Source: a virus. From it: a stretch of 32,019 bases of DNA. Location: the IMG/VR virus record IMGVR_UViG_3300020470_000113, positions 1 through 32,019 of that record; one strand, given 5' to 3'. Position 1 is the first letter of the stretch. The text below holds more notes on this DNA, generated by a model, which ran no database searches, was not told the DNA's origin, and worked only from the letters and a program-made list of their open reading frames with translations. The DNA itself is not shown here.

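Noticed and set aside
6082-32019. gp7 of the T4 baseplate
   Set aside because: The position before gp8 fits, but I could not find any sequence segment that I recognise as gp7; the position alone does not support the name.

Overview
The window looks like part of the virion-structural (baseplate and tail adhesion) module of a marine T4-like myovirus, such as a cyanophage or pelagiphage. The sequence is AT-rich by eye. All five genes lie on the minus strand, almost end to end, with 1 to 34 bases between them. Three things support the assignment. The protein at the left edge aligns by eye with T4 gp8 (baseplate wedge). The 494-residue protein begins like T4 gp10. YHYH domains, GSGY-type beta repeats and tail-fibre modules, which are typical of marine T4-like phages, fill the rest. 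No tRNA, CRISPR array, insertion sequence, integrase or replication gene is visible. The host cannot be named from this window.

Layout in transcription order (right to left). (1) Positions 32019 to 6082 are one uninterrupted reading frame of at least 8,645 codons, open at the right edge. The first in-window ATG, at 31788, lies inside a conserved YHYH domain and is not the real start. From N to C this giant protein carries: YHYH domain, EF-hand loop, GSGY repeats, beta-propeller-like region, LamG-like domain, two carbohydrate-binding-like W/Y/G modules, more GSGY repeats and a tail-fibre NGVIQ module, two copies of a helical C-x2-D/GGN module, a second LamG, four more helical copies, a third LamG, a roughly 9.9-kb array of about 31 'FTC...YPR' units, a seventh helical copy, tail-fibre ribbon modules, and a C-terminal Ig-like domain. 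(2) 6073 to 4481: a 530-residue YHYH plus Ig-like protein, a small-scale echo of the two ends of the giant. (3) 4456 to 2972: a 494-residue protein with a gp10-like N-terminus, three roughly 50-residue repeats and a C-terminal cupredoxin-like domain with a complete His/Cys/His/Met ligand set. (4) 2970 to 1063: a 635-residue structural protein with six GSGY repeats. (5) 1028 to the left edge: gp8, truncated by the window.

Together the genes look like a baseplate wedge component (gp8) with a set of elongated, modular, probably surface-exposed adhesins or fibres. Shared modules (GSGY, YHYH, Ig-like, ribbon motifs) across adjacent genes suggest repeated internal duplication and domain exchange. 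T4-late-promoter-like motifs sit at three of the four gene junctions, twice overlapping the stop codon of the upstream gene. There is no gene-free stretch longer than 34 bases.
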